From: JAFGIT01 sp016929465 [NCBI: Candidatus Coatesbacteria bacterium]
GTDB taxonomy: Bacteria; B130-G9
Assembly: GCA_016929465.1 (NCBI GenBank)
Contig: JAFGIT010000267.1
Span: forward strand, 1-14,729
DNA: 14,729 nt
Direction of reading: 5' to 3'
The first letter of the stretch is position 1. Every line of letters starts with the position of its first letter. Positions 8,008 through 14,729 of the stretch are shown one piece after another. The translations under genes and the position numbers were made by a program. The notes beneath the pieces were generated by a model that saw nothing but the letters and a program-made list of their open reading frames with translations, was not told the DNA's origin and searched no databases.

Positions 8008-8646
8008 ATGCAACGAGACTTCAGTCGACTCAATGGCTACCTCGATCTTCTTCTGCCAGACGTTTACGAGCGAATGGAGACCGTCAATCATCGGATGGCG
8101 CCCGATCATATTGAATCAGCGCTGCAGGCCTATGACTGGTTCGAGAGCCTTGGGCTCAAATATGATGACGTGCTCGACATTGGATGTGCAGACGGATGGA
8201 TGACGGAGCACTTCAACCGAGCAGGCAAGAACGCCACCGGGGTGACCATAAGTGATATCGAGGTGGAACTGTGCAGGCAGAGATGCATCGAGATCGTTCA
8301 CGCTGACATGTCCTTCCTGCCATCGGCTTCGGCTGCATTCGACCTAGTCTGGTGCAGGGATGCGATTGAGCACAGTGTCATGCCCTTGATCGCCCTTTTC
8401 GAATTCAACCGCGTCCTGAGGCCTGGGAAATACGCTTTCATAGTTGTTCCGACGCCCGATTATTGGGTCGGCGCGAGTAATCACTATTCTGTGCTGACAG
8501 ATGGGGGGTGGAGATGGTTATTCAAGCTGGCTCACTTCGAGGTCTTGGATTTCCTTCAGACGGATTCCATCAGTGGTGAGATGCGCTATATCCTCCAGAA
8601 AGTCGGGGAGGTACCGATATCCCGTGATGCACCCCTTTCACCTTAA
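8008..8646 (+). CDS. Class I SAM-dependent methyltransferase (Methyltransf_11 type)
   Basis: A 212-residue soluble protein of typical size for a single Rossmann-fold methyltransferase. Motif I, which binds SAM, is VLDIGCADG (residues 55-63). An acidic residue follows in HAD (D100), then the post-motif FDLVWCRDAIEH (111-122), and LRPG leading into a strand IVVPTP (138-150). A C-terminal half rich in aromatics (HYSVLTDGGWRWLF) probably shapes the acceptor site. The substrate cannot be read from sequence; next to glycosyltransferases, O-methylation of a sugar or of a nucleotide-sugar or lipid-linked intermediate is a reasonable inference. The ATG is preceded by a strong GGGAGG at 7997-8002 that overlaps the stop codon of the upstream gene. 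Its 3' end overlaps the next methyltransferase by 20 bases, so translation of the two is probably coupled. Confidence 0.88.
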   Translation: MQRDFSRLNGYLDLLLPDVYERMETVNHRMAPDHIESALQAYDWFESLGLKYDDVLDIGCADGWMTEHFNRAGKNATGVTISDIEVELCRQRCIEIVHADMSFLPSASAAFDLVWCRDAIEHSVMPLIALFEFNRVLRPGKYAFIVVPTPDYWVGASNHYSVLTDGGWRWLFKLAHFEVLDFLQTDSISGEMRYILQKVGEVPISRDAPLSP

Positions 8647-9319
8647 TTGGTTCACTCGCTATTCTCTTGCAGTTGATCTGTTTCGCGAGCTAGTTCGCGG
8701 CGAGGGCCAGATACTGGAGGTAGGCTCCGGCTCATTCGGTTTAGCGGCCTTCGTTGACAGGCAGGTGATCGGCCTGGATGCCGCCTTCGAACCGGATAGA
8801 CATAAGCTGCTCTCGCCAGTGCGAGGGCATGCCGGAATTCTGCCTTTCAAAGACCGTGCATTCGAGGCTGTCATCTCTCTTGACCTAATAGAGCATATTC
8901 CGGGAGCAGAGCGTCCCCGGATAATCGCCGAGATGTTTAGGGTCTGTGCACGATGTCTAATCATTGCTTGCCCCATCGGAGTGACCGCTGCAACTTGCGA
9001 CCGTCAATTCGCCGATTGGTTGGCTGGGCGTGGTCTGGGTGTTCCCTGGTGGTTGGAAGAGCATCTCCAAACCGACATACCCGAAAGGCAGGAGATACTC
9101 TCTGCCATCGCCCTCTTGCCCGAAGCCTCCGTGAAAGTCATCCCTAACGAGAACTCCGCAATACACACGATGGCCGTCATCGCGGACCACACGCCGGAAA
9201 TTCTTGACGCTCTCAGGCCAAGCCTGAATTCCAACCGGGACGAATGGCTGAATCTATGTCGTGGCGTGAACTTCGGGGAATGCTATCGAGAGTTTTTCGT
9301 CGTAAGTAGATCGGGGTAA
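8627..9319 (+). CDS. Second class I SAM-dependent methyltransferase
   Basis: A 230-residue protein starting MHPFHLNWFTRYS. SAM motif I is ILEVGSGSFG (29-38), with an acidic residue at the end of the second strand (IGLD, D51). It is followed by GILPFKDRAFEAVISL (70-85), DLIEH (86-90) and a strand LIIACPIG (111-118). The sequence is clearly different from the methyltransferase just upstream apart from these shared motifs, so this is not a tandem duplication. The frame stays open upstream to 8501, but those residues overlap the end of the first methyltransferase and do not look like a domain. I place the start at ATG 8627, with GTG 8624 directly before it as an alternative; GGGGAGG at 8605-8611 is 12-15 bases upstream. 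WWLEEH followed by DIPERQEI (141-157) may belong to the acceptor-binding region. Role inferred: a second methylation step in glycan modification. Confidence 0.85.
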   Translation: MHPFHLNWFTRYSLAVDLFRELVRGEGQILEVGSGSFGLAAFVDRQVIGLDAAFEPDRHKLLSPVRGHAGILPFKDRAFEAVISLDLIEHIPGAERPRIIAEMFRVCARCLIIACPIGVTAATCDRQFADWLAGRGLGVPWWLEEHLQTDIPERQEILSAIALLPEASVKVIPNENSAIHTMAVIADHTPEILDALRPSLNSNRDEWLNLCRGVNFGECYREFFVVSRSG

Positions 9320-9323
9320 TACT

Positions 9324-12300
9324 ATGTCTCTAAGAGCATCGGTCGTAATACCCACTCGAGACAGAGCAGTGATTCTCGACAGATGTCTTGATGCCCTTAT
9401 TGAGCAGATTCAAGAGATCGGCGAGTCTGAGATCGTCATAATCGACGATGGCTCAATGGACGACACACGGGATGTCGTAACGGCGCATTCCGCAAGAAGC
9501 AAGGCTTCCGTTCGGCTGGTTGAGATGGGCGCCACAATGGGGCCTGCCGCAGCACGAAATCGAGGCGTCATTGAGGCCAAGGGACGACTCGTCATTTTCA
9601 TCGGGGACGACATCATCGTCAGAAGGGGATTCCTGATGCAGCATCTGGCGATGCACTCTGAGTTCTCAGGCGCTAAGTATGCCGTATTGGGGCATACTAC
9701 CTGGCACCCCGACCTTGAGATTACCCCTTTCATGTGGTGGCTCGAGCGCTCGGGAGTGCAATTTGAATACGAGCGAATTGAGCGATACGGACCAACATGG
9801 CAACATCTCTATACCAGCAACATCTCGTTCAAGCGAAATTTCATCCTACGAGAGGGGCTCTTTGATGAGGCGTTCAGGGCAGCAGCGTTTGAGGACATAG
9901 ACCTAGGCTTTCGGCTAGCTAGGCGAGGGCTGAGAATCCTCTACTGCCCCCAGGCAGCGGCCTATCACTTGCACCCCAATTGCGTGCTCGATGAAGCCTG
10001 GATAAAGCGAATGCAGGTTAGGGGTTACTATGAAATGCTCTTCAAACGCAAGCATCCAGAACTCAGCGAGGCATCTGACGCCGATACGGGCTTTTGGCGG
10101 CGGGCCTTGCTTGCCGCGACTATGGATGACAAGACGATAGGCATTATCAAGCAGGCCTTTTACGAGCGGCAAAGCTCCGTGGGCGGCTCAATGAGCGGTT
10201 GGATGGAGCAGTTCGGAGCTTCCATATTCGATTCCATTTCATCATTTTGCAGCTGTCTTGGCGCCACTTCACTTATGCGTGAGTTGTATCCTGGCTTTTC
10301 TACCGCGGCAATCCATTACGGCCGCGCCGAAGAAGCCGAAAGAGGCAATCAGCGCAATCGGAGCTTCGCTGAGGTAATCGCTGCAAAAAGGGCGGAGCCA
10401 GGACTGAATGGCTTCGCTTTCCTCGCGGCCGACTTTTTTGCGGGGCACGGCGCCATCCACGCGGCGATTCGACAATATAGGGATTTGCTCCGCGTTCAGC
10501 CCAATCACGCCTACGCACAGCTCCGATTGGCTGAGCTTCTCAGACAAGTGGGTGGGGATATGGACGAGATTCGCAGGTTGTACATAGCATCGCTTGATCG
10601 GGGGATCCTGAAAGGAGATTCTCGCTCATTAGCCTTGATTGGCTTGGGTTTGCTGGAAATGGCTGACAATTCGCCCCGAATAGCGCTCAAATGGTTCGAG
10701 AGGGCACTCAACCCGCTGCCAGATGCGCCCGACCTCACGGCCCAAGCGCTGGTTCATTTGGCAGAGGGATACAACGCGATCGGTAAGCCCGATAGGGCGA
10801 TACAATCACTTCGTGAGGCATCTCGGATTGCTGCGCGTTCTGCAGAGACCAGATCGCTGAGCTCCTTGCTCATGGCCGAAATACACTCGCAAAGGGGACA
10901 TCCGGAGCGAGCATTAAGAGAGCTCAGGATGGCGAAATCCCTGTCGCCCCCAAACGCGGGGCTTCTGATTGAGATCGAGTTTAAGACCGCCCTGGCTCAA
11001 CTCAAATTGAAGCGGCCCCAAAAGGTTGTTCCGCACTTGAACAGACTGCATCAGATGGGTGCGCCCTCACCATTCATAAGGAGGATCGCCTTCGATGGCG
11101 GCCTTCTGATGCAAGCAGAGGGACGGCTGAATGAAGCAGAAGACTTCTTCAGAAGAGCAATTGAGCATTCATCCAACGAGACTGAGGCCGGCTGGGCTCA
11201 CTATTCCCTCGCCGAGACACTTATCGGGCAATCGAGGAATGCAGAAGCTAAAGAGCAACTCGCAGGATTGACCAGGGGCGATCTTGATGCTGGCCTAACC
11301 GCCTCTGCCAGAGAGCGGCTTGCATTGCTCTTTTTCGAAGAAGGGGAATACGAGAGTGCGCTGGCTCAATTCGAGGCTGCGATTCATTCGATGCCCAGCA
11401 AGAGAGCAAGGGAGGCACATGGAATCTGGATGGGCATCCTGAAATGTCTCAAGTTCCTTGGAAGAACAGAAGACGCGCTGAGATTTGCATTCAGACTAGA
11501 ACGAAAGCGAACTGACGATCGACATTTCATCCGGGAGCTTGCCTTCGAGTCTGGTCTGCTGCTGCAGCAGCGGGGACGCCTGCGAGCGGCAGAGACCCGC
11601 TTCAAACTGGCGATTGAGTATTCTTCGAACGACCTTGAGGCCGGCTGGGCGCGGTATTCGCTCGCAGATGTGCTCCTAGCTCTCAAAAGGCCCGAACTCG
11701 CACTGGAGCAGCTCAGAGATGCGGAGGGATCATCGATACCGGATGACCTTCTTCTGTTGGTGCGGGAGAAAACCGGCATGCTTTTCTTCAAGCAAGGCAG
11801 GTTTGGTGAGGCACTCGAGGAATTCGAGTCTGCACTGAAAATCGGAGCGGAGGAGCCGGAAAAACGCGGCTGGGTATACTTCAACTCTGCCAGGTGCCTC
11901 AAGGAACTGGGGAAGACAGCGTTAGCTTCCCGCTATTACGAGAAATCACAGAATTTGCTAACTGATCCTGAGACGATTGTCGCTTCATTCTGGGAACACG
12001 CGCATCTAACACACAAAAATCAGCAAGATGCGGGCGTTCTCAGTCAATTCGAAGCCGGCATCAATTCCCTTCTAAGTGAGGGCAAATGCTCGCCCGACAC
12101 GGCCTTCAGGGCCGTCGCAATCCTACACGGATCAAGAGCCTTCGAATCCGCATCGAGTCTGCTAAAGACTCTCTCAAAAGGGATCGATTTAGATAGAAGG
12201 TTCTGGCGATATGCGCTGGCCTACAAGCGAATAGGTTTCTTGACCAGTGTGGAGGATATGATGTCATCACTCGAATTCCTGCCTCCTTCCGAGCAGGCTG

Positions 12301-12689
12301 AATGGCATCTTTCCGTCGCTTCTCTCCTTCTGGAAATGAGTTACGACAAGGATGCTGAGGAAGAGGTCCGCTCCGCCCTCCGTTTGAGGGAGAACTGGCC
12401 GCAAGCGAATTATCTCCTCGGCTCGATCCTGGAAAAGCGTCGCGATTTCCACGAAGCGAGAGCCCGGTTCGAGGCGGTGCTCGAACACGAGGAGAGCGTC
12501 AGAAGAGACCTCTGGAGCAGAATTGTCGGCGGTGCCCACTACCATTTGGCGTGCATCTTAGAGCGAATGGGGGATGCTAGTCTAGCGCTGAAGCATCTCG
12601 AAGCTTGCCTGAGAATAGTGCCGAGGCACCAAAAAGCGATGGAATTGAGGCTGTTTCTATCTTCGGCCCCTGTCGCGGCTCGAAGTTAA
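9324..12689 (+). CDS. Family 2 glycosyltransferase fused to a long TPR array
   Basis: A 1121-residue protein. Residues 1-~250 are a GT-A fold GT2 domain: ASVVIPTRDR at the start, the nucleotide-binding VIIDDGS (38-44), GPAAARNRG (73-81), a GDD metal-binding motif in the DXD place (94-96), and the acidic acceptor/catalytic motif FEDIDLGFRLARRG (189-202). It should transfer a sugar from a nucleotide donor. Residues ~250-350 are a linker. Residues ~365-1105 are TPR-type helical repeats, recognisable from pairs such as LAEGYNAIGKPDRAI, LLFFEEGEYESALAQFEAAI and LACILERMGDASLALKHLEACL. Within them a ~150-residue block occurs three times. Such arrays bind proteins, so it may recognise a protein acceptor or hold an assembly complex; GT-TPR fusions are known for protein glycosylation, but the substrate here is unknown. 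There is no signal peptide or membrane helix. It starts 4 bases after the previous stop with only GGGG upstream, suggesting translational coupling. Confidence 0.88.
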   Translation: MSLRASVVIPTRDRAVILDRCLDALIEQIQEIGESEIVIIDDGSMDDTRDVVTAHSARSKASVRLVEMGATMGPAAARNRGVIEAKGRLVIFIGDDIIVRRGFLMQHLAMHSEFSGAKYAVLGHTTWHPDLEITPFMWWLERSGVQFEYERIERYGPTWQHLYTSNISFKRNFILREGLFDEAFRAAAFEDIDLGFRLARRGLRILYCPQAAAYHLHPNCVLDEAWIKRMQVRGYYEMLFKRKHPELSEASDADTGFWRRALLAATMDDKTIGIIKQAFYERQSSVGGSMSGWMEQFGASIFDSISSFCSCLGATSLMRELYPGFSTAAIHYGRAEEAERGNQRNRSFAEVIAAKRAEPGLNGFAFLAADFFAGHGAIHAAIRQYRDLLRVQPNHAYAQLRLAELLRQVGGDMDEIRRLYIASLDRGILKGDSRSLALIGLGLLEMADNSPRIALKWFERALNPLPDAPDLTAQALVHLAEGYNAIGKPDRAIQSLREASRIAARSAETRSLSSLLMAEIHSQRGHPERALRELRMAKSLSPPNAGLLIEIEFKTALAQLKLKRPQKVVPHLNRLHQMGAPSPFIRRIAFDGGLLMQAEGRLNEAEDFFRRAIEHSSNETEAGWAHYSLAETLIGQSRNAEAKEQLAGLTRGDLDAGLTASARERLALLFFEEGEYESALAQFEAAIHSMPSKRAREAHGIWMGILKCLKFLGRTEDALRFAFRLERKRTDDRHFIRELAFESGLLLQQRGRLRAAETRFKLAIEYSSNDLEAGWARYSLADVLLALKRPELALEQLRDAEGSSIPDDLLLLVREKTGMLFFKQGRFGEALEEFESALKIGAEEPEKRGWVYFNSARCLKELGKTALASRYYEKSQNLLTDPETIVASFWEHAHLTHKNQQDAGVLSQFEAGINSLLSEGKCSPDTAFRAVAILHGSRAFESASSLLKTLSKGIDLDRRFWRYALAYKRIGFLTSVEDMMSSLEFLPPSEQAEWHLSVASLLLEMSYDKDAEEEVRSALRLRENWPQANYLLGSILEKRRDFHEARARFEAVLEHEESVRRDLWSRIVGGAHYHLACILERMGDASLALKHLEACLRIVPRHQKAMELRLFLSSAPVAARS
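10623..11978 (+). repeat. Three tandem ~150-codon TPR blocks inside the glycosyltransferase-TPR gene
   Basis: Copies 2 and 3 lie at 11073-11525 and 11526-11978 (residues 584-734 and 735-~885). They align at a constant offset of 151 residues: FIRRIAF/FIRELAF, EAGWAHYSLA/EAGWARYSLA and LLFFEEGEYESAL/MLFFKQGRFGEAL. I counted 48 identities in 107 ungapped positions by hand. GAGGCCGGCTGGGC is conserved at DNA level. Copy 1 (about 10623-11072) is more diverged but keeps nearly the same spacing (RIALKWFERAL against NEAEDFFRRAI, offset 151). Each block holds several TPR-like helix pairs. Confidence 0.75.
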
Positions 12690-12711
12690 GACGGCGCGGA
12701 GGGATGGATCT

Positions 12712-14097
12712 ATGGTAACGCTCGAGATGGACTTTGAGGGAAGTCACATCACTTGCTCACGGGGAAGGCAGGCAATTCGACAGGAGCTGCTCTCCGAAAC
12801 TTCGGCAAAAGTCGCGGTAATCTTGCTCTCGCTGAATGGCGAGAAGGTGATTGCGCCCTGCCTCAAATCGCTCTTCGAAAGCGACTATTCGAACATCGAG
12901 GTGATAGTCGTGGACAACGGCTCCTCCGACTCGACCGCCGCGATAGTCCGCGAGAGATTCCCAAGGGCGAAACTGATAAGCACCGGGGAGAACCTCGGCT
13001 TCGCGGGAGGCAATAATGTAGGCCTCGCGGCGACTGATGCGGATATTGTCATCCTTCTGAATGATGACACGACGGTCAGGCCGAACATGGTCTCCGAGAT
13101 AGCGAATTTCATGGCGTCAGATCCCGACGCGGGAATAGTCGGATGCAAGATATTGTATCCAGATGGCAAGACGATACAACATGCAGGCGCAGCCGTCCTG
13201 CCGAACGGACTAACGAAGCACTATGGATATGGCGAGACTGACGAAGGTCAGTTCGAGCGTGTTTTTGATGTCGCATACGTTACCGGGGCAGCAATCGCCA
13301 TCCGGCGAGAAGTTATGGACAAGATCGGGCATCTCGATGCCGGTTACTTCCCGATCTACTTCGAGGAGGTCGAATACTGCGAGCGAGCGAGGCGCGCTGG
13401 ATTCCGCGTTGTCTATTTGCCCAGTGCTGTTCTCCTTCATTACGAGTCGCAGGTCACGGTCAAGGCGAGTTTTGGCTTCTACGTGCGATATCACTTGGGC
13501 CGCCTGCGCTTTGTGCTCAAGAACTTCACTGGCAAGAAGATGCTCCGGTTCATGAAGGAGGAAATTCGCTGGTTGCGCATGGCAGGTCTTCGTGAGCAGG
13601 GCAAGCCTCTGGGGCTCGCCTATCTGAAGACGCTTCTGCGGCTTCCCGCTATCCTCTTCGCAAGACGTCGCGACTGGATCGAGGAGCAAGTGAATCCGCG
13701 AATCACGAAGAGCGCAATTGACTTCTCGCAATGTGCGTTCTACAACCGTCTGGAGGGATTTTCGCCTATACAGGAATGGTGTGGCGCGAGGGTACGTGCG
13801 GTCGTTGACCAAGCGAGATTCGGACTCCTTCATGGCGGAAAGGAAAAGAAATTGCACCTGACCGTAGGAGCCTTCAATGGTCACATTACGAGGCTTAAGG
13901 TTCAGGTTAATGGGGACAGCGTGGGCGATGTAGAGGTGGCCGATTACTTGCATACACTCAAGTTTAATCTGCCGCCTATCAAGAGCTCTAATAAAAAAGA
14001 TAACGGCTTTCTGCAGGTTGTCCTGCAGCCGATATACCCAAATGGTGAAAGGGACAACGGTTACAGACTTGCCGTTAAGAGCGCCTGGGTCGAATAG
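12712..14097 (+). CDS. Family 2 glycosyltransferase (rhamnosyltransferase-like) with C-terminal beta-rich module
   Basis: A 461-residue protein. After a ~32-residue extension comes a GT2 domain of the WbbL/rhamnosyltransferase-like kind: VAVILLSLNG (34-43), VIVVDNGSSDST (64-75), ENLGFAGGNNVG (93-104), LLNDDT with the metal-binding D118-D119, YVTGAAIAIRRE (189-200), and FEEVEYCERARRAGF (217-231), the acceptor/catalytic region. A basic, partly amphipathic stretch (255-325) may touch the membrane, but no clear transmembrane helix is present. Residues ~342-461 form a separate beta-rich module (FYNRLEGF, LHLTVGAFNG, VQVNGDSVGDVEV, LKFNLP, YPNGERDNG) resembling the beta-sandwich tails on some bacterial glycosyltransferases, probably for glycan or protein binding. 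The donor sugar cannot be fixed. GGAGGG at 12698-12703 selects this ATG; the ATG at 12704 is out of frame. It lies 22 bases after the upstream glycosyltransferase, in the same operon. Confidence 0.88.
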   Translation: MVTLEMDFEGSHITCSRGRQAIRQELLSETSAKVAVILLSLNGEKVIAPCLKSLFESDYSNIEVIVVDNGSSDSTAAIVRERFPRAKLISTGENLGFAGGNNVGLAATDADIVILLNDDTTVRPNMVSEIANFMASDPDAGIVGCKILYPDGKTIQHAGAAVLPNGLTKHYGYGETDEGQFERVFDVAYVTGAAIAIRREVMDKIGHLDAGYFPIYFEEVEYCERARRAGFRVVYLPSAVLLHYESQVTVKASFGFYVRYHLGRLRFVLKNFTGKKMLRFMKEEIRWLRMAGLREQGKPLGLAYLKTLLRLPAILFARRRDWIEEQVNPRITKSAIDFSQCAFYNRLEGFSPIQEWCGARVRAVVDQARFGLLHGGKEKKLHLTVGAFNGHITRLKVQVNGDSVGDVEVADYLHTLKFNLPPIKSSNKKDNGFLQVVLQPIYPNGERDNGYRLAVKSAWVE

Positions 14098-14139
14098 CCC
14101 GGGCCGAGGTTCCCTGCCCAAGAAGAGATGCTAAGAGGA

Positions 14140-14162
14140 CGGCCCCTCATCGCGAGGGGCCG
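14140..14162 (+). terminator. GC-rich 9-bp hairpin between glycosyltransferase genes
   Basis: CGGCCCCTC (14140-14148) and GAGGGGCCG (14154-14162) pair perfectly around a 5-base loop. The stem is very stable and sits about 43 bases after the stop of the second GT2 gene. It is followed by AAGCATTATTATAG rather than a clean T-run. It could be a weak or partial terminator that sets the ratio between the upstream genes and the next glycosyltransferase gene, or an mRNA-processing or stabilising stem. Confidence 0.5.
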
Positions 14163-14200
14163 AAGCATTATTATAGCAATGGCAAACGGAGCGAATGGGG

Positions 14201-14729
14201 ATGGCCAGAGTATTCATTCTGGGCATGTCGCTTCCTAGATTTCAGACCTCCACGAGAGTTTTGGCAGGCAGTTATCGGACCGAGCAGCTGGTTGAGCCGA
14301 TTCTTGAAGCAGGCCATGAGGTCAGATTGTGCGCAGCGAATTACTTCTCCAAGCACGAGAAGGAGCGCTACATATCTAAGAGGAGCGACGGCCAACTCGA
14401 CTACTACGAAATGAACTTCCTTATGACGAATCAGCAGGACCAGCTGAGGGATTTGCTCGACGAGTACTCACCCGACTGCATCGTCGCCGTAACTCAACAT
14501 CCTTCGCACCTGGTGACGGCCATCGCCCGGGAGCATCCTCTCTGGTGCGATCTGTATGGTGCTGTGATGGCAGAAGCACAGGCGAAAGCCTCTGTCTATA
14601 AAGACAACTCGCATTTGAACCACTTCTGGTCAACTGAGCGGCACGTCCTTGCCAGATCAGACGTATTTTCGACGTGCAGCAGCTTCCAAGAGCACTTCCT
14701 GATAGGCGAGCTGACCTTAATGGGGCGAC
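14201..14729 (+). CDS. N-terminal part of a GT4/GT-B-like glycosyltransferase, cut by the window end
   Basis: An open frame of 176 codons running off the right edge. It begins MARVFILGMSLPRFQTSTRV, with a beta-strand and loop like the first strand of a GT-B Rossmann domain. It continues with EQLVEPILEAGHEVRLC (28-44), PDCIVAVTQHPSHL (91-104) and LWCDLYGAVMAEAQAKA (114-130), then ARSDVFSTCSSFQEHFLIGEL (151-171). The last part has the form of the step where these enzymes switch to the second domain. The nucleotide-sugar site would lie in the missing C-terminal half, so the family assignment rests on overall pattern. ATG 14201 has GGAG nine bases upstream. ATG 14195 in the same frame is possible but very close to that site, and an in-frame TAG at 14174 excludes anything earlier. 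It continues the glycosyltransferase cluster beyond the window. Confidence 0.75.
   Translation, partial: MARVFILGMSLPRFQTSTRVLAGSYRTEQLVEPILEAGHEVRLCAANYFSKHEKERYISKRSDGQLDYYEMNFLMTNQQDQLRDLLDEYSPDCIVAVTQHPSHLVTAIAREHPLWCDLYGAVMAEAQAKASVYKDNSHLNHFWSTERHVLARSDVFSTCSSFQEHFLIGELTLMGR

Noticed and set aside
8501-8626. Upstream extension of the second methyltransferase frame from ATG 8501
   Set aside because: It overlaps the first methyltransferase by nearly 150 bases and reads as domain-less residues. The start at 8627 fits the spacing and begins the fold directly.
11384-11902. 172-codon minus-strand frame opposite the TPR array
   Set aside because: Ser/Arg-rich composition is typical of an antisense shadow; no start signal and no motif.
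13210-14121. 303-codon open frame on the minus strand opposite the second GT2 gene
   Set aside because: The plus strand has clear GT2 motifs throughout. This frame lacks recognisable domains and is a long shadow of that gene.

Overview
This window looks like chromosomal DNA from an uncultured, probably Gram-negative bacterium, perhaps from one of the candidate phyla. This is inference: there is no rRNA or marker gene here. The reasons are the dense same-strand gene order, long multidomain proteins (M28 peptidase fused to an FGE-like domain, NHL propellers, glycosyltransferase-TPR fusions), moderate GC by eye and mixed CGN/AGG arginine codons. I see no insertion sequence, tRNA, rRNA, CRISPR array, integrase or phage gene.

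Layout. On the minus strand, 90-2006 encodes a secreted M28-family zinc peptidase with a middle beta-sandwich and a C-terminal FGE/sulfatase-modifying-factor-like domain. It is followed by a small perfect inverted repeat at 11-36. An 891-base divergent intergenic region (2007-2897) has no convincing gene. It does hold several inverted repeats, including a terminator-like hairpin with a T-run that points into the peptidase gene's leader.

From 2898 rightwards everything is on the plus strand and tightly packed, like an operon: a 1699-residue protein with an NHL beta-propeller at each end and about 1100 helical residues between (2898-7997); two different class I SAM-dependent methyltransferases that overlap each other (8008-8646 and 8627-9319); a family 2 glycosyltransferase fused to a long TPR array containing a triplicated ~150-residue block (9324-12689); and a second family 2 glycosyltransferase with a C-terminal beta-rich module (12712-14097). 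A GC-rich hairpin at 14140-14162 separates these from the start of a third, GT4-like glycosyltransferase cut by the window edge (14201 onwards).

Working together (inference). The three glycosyltransferases and two methyltransferases look like part of a cluster that builds and methylates a surface glycan, or glycosylates a surface protein or appendage. The TPR array and the double-propeller protein are candidate protein-interaction scaffolds for that machinery. No transporter, polymerase or sugar-nucleotide synthesis gene is visible, so the product cannot be named. The divergent peptidase may be unrelated.
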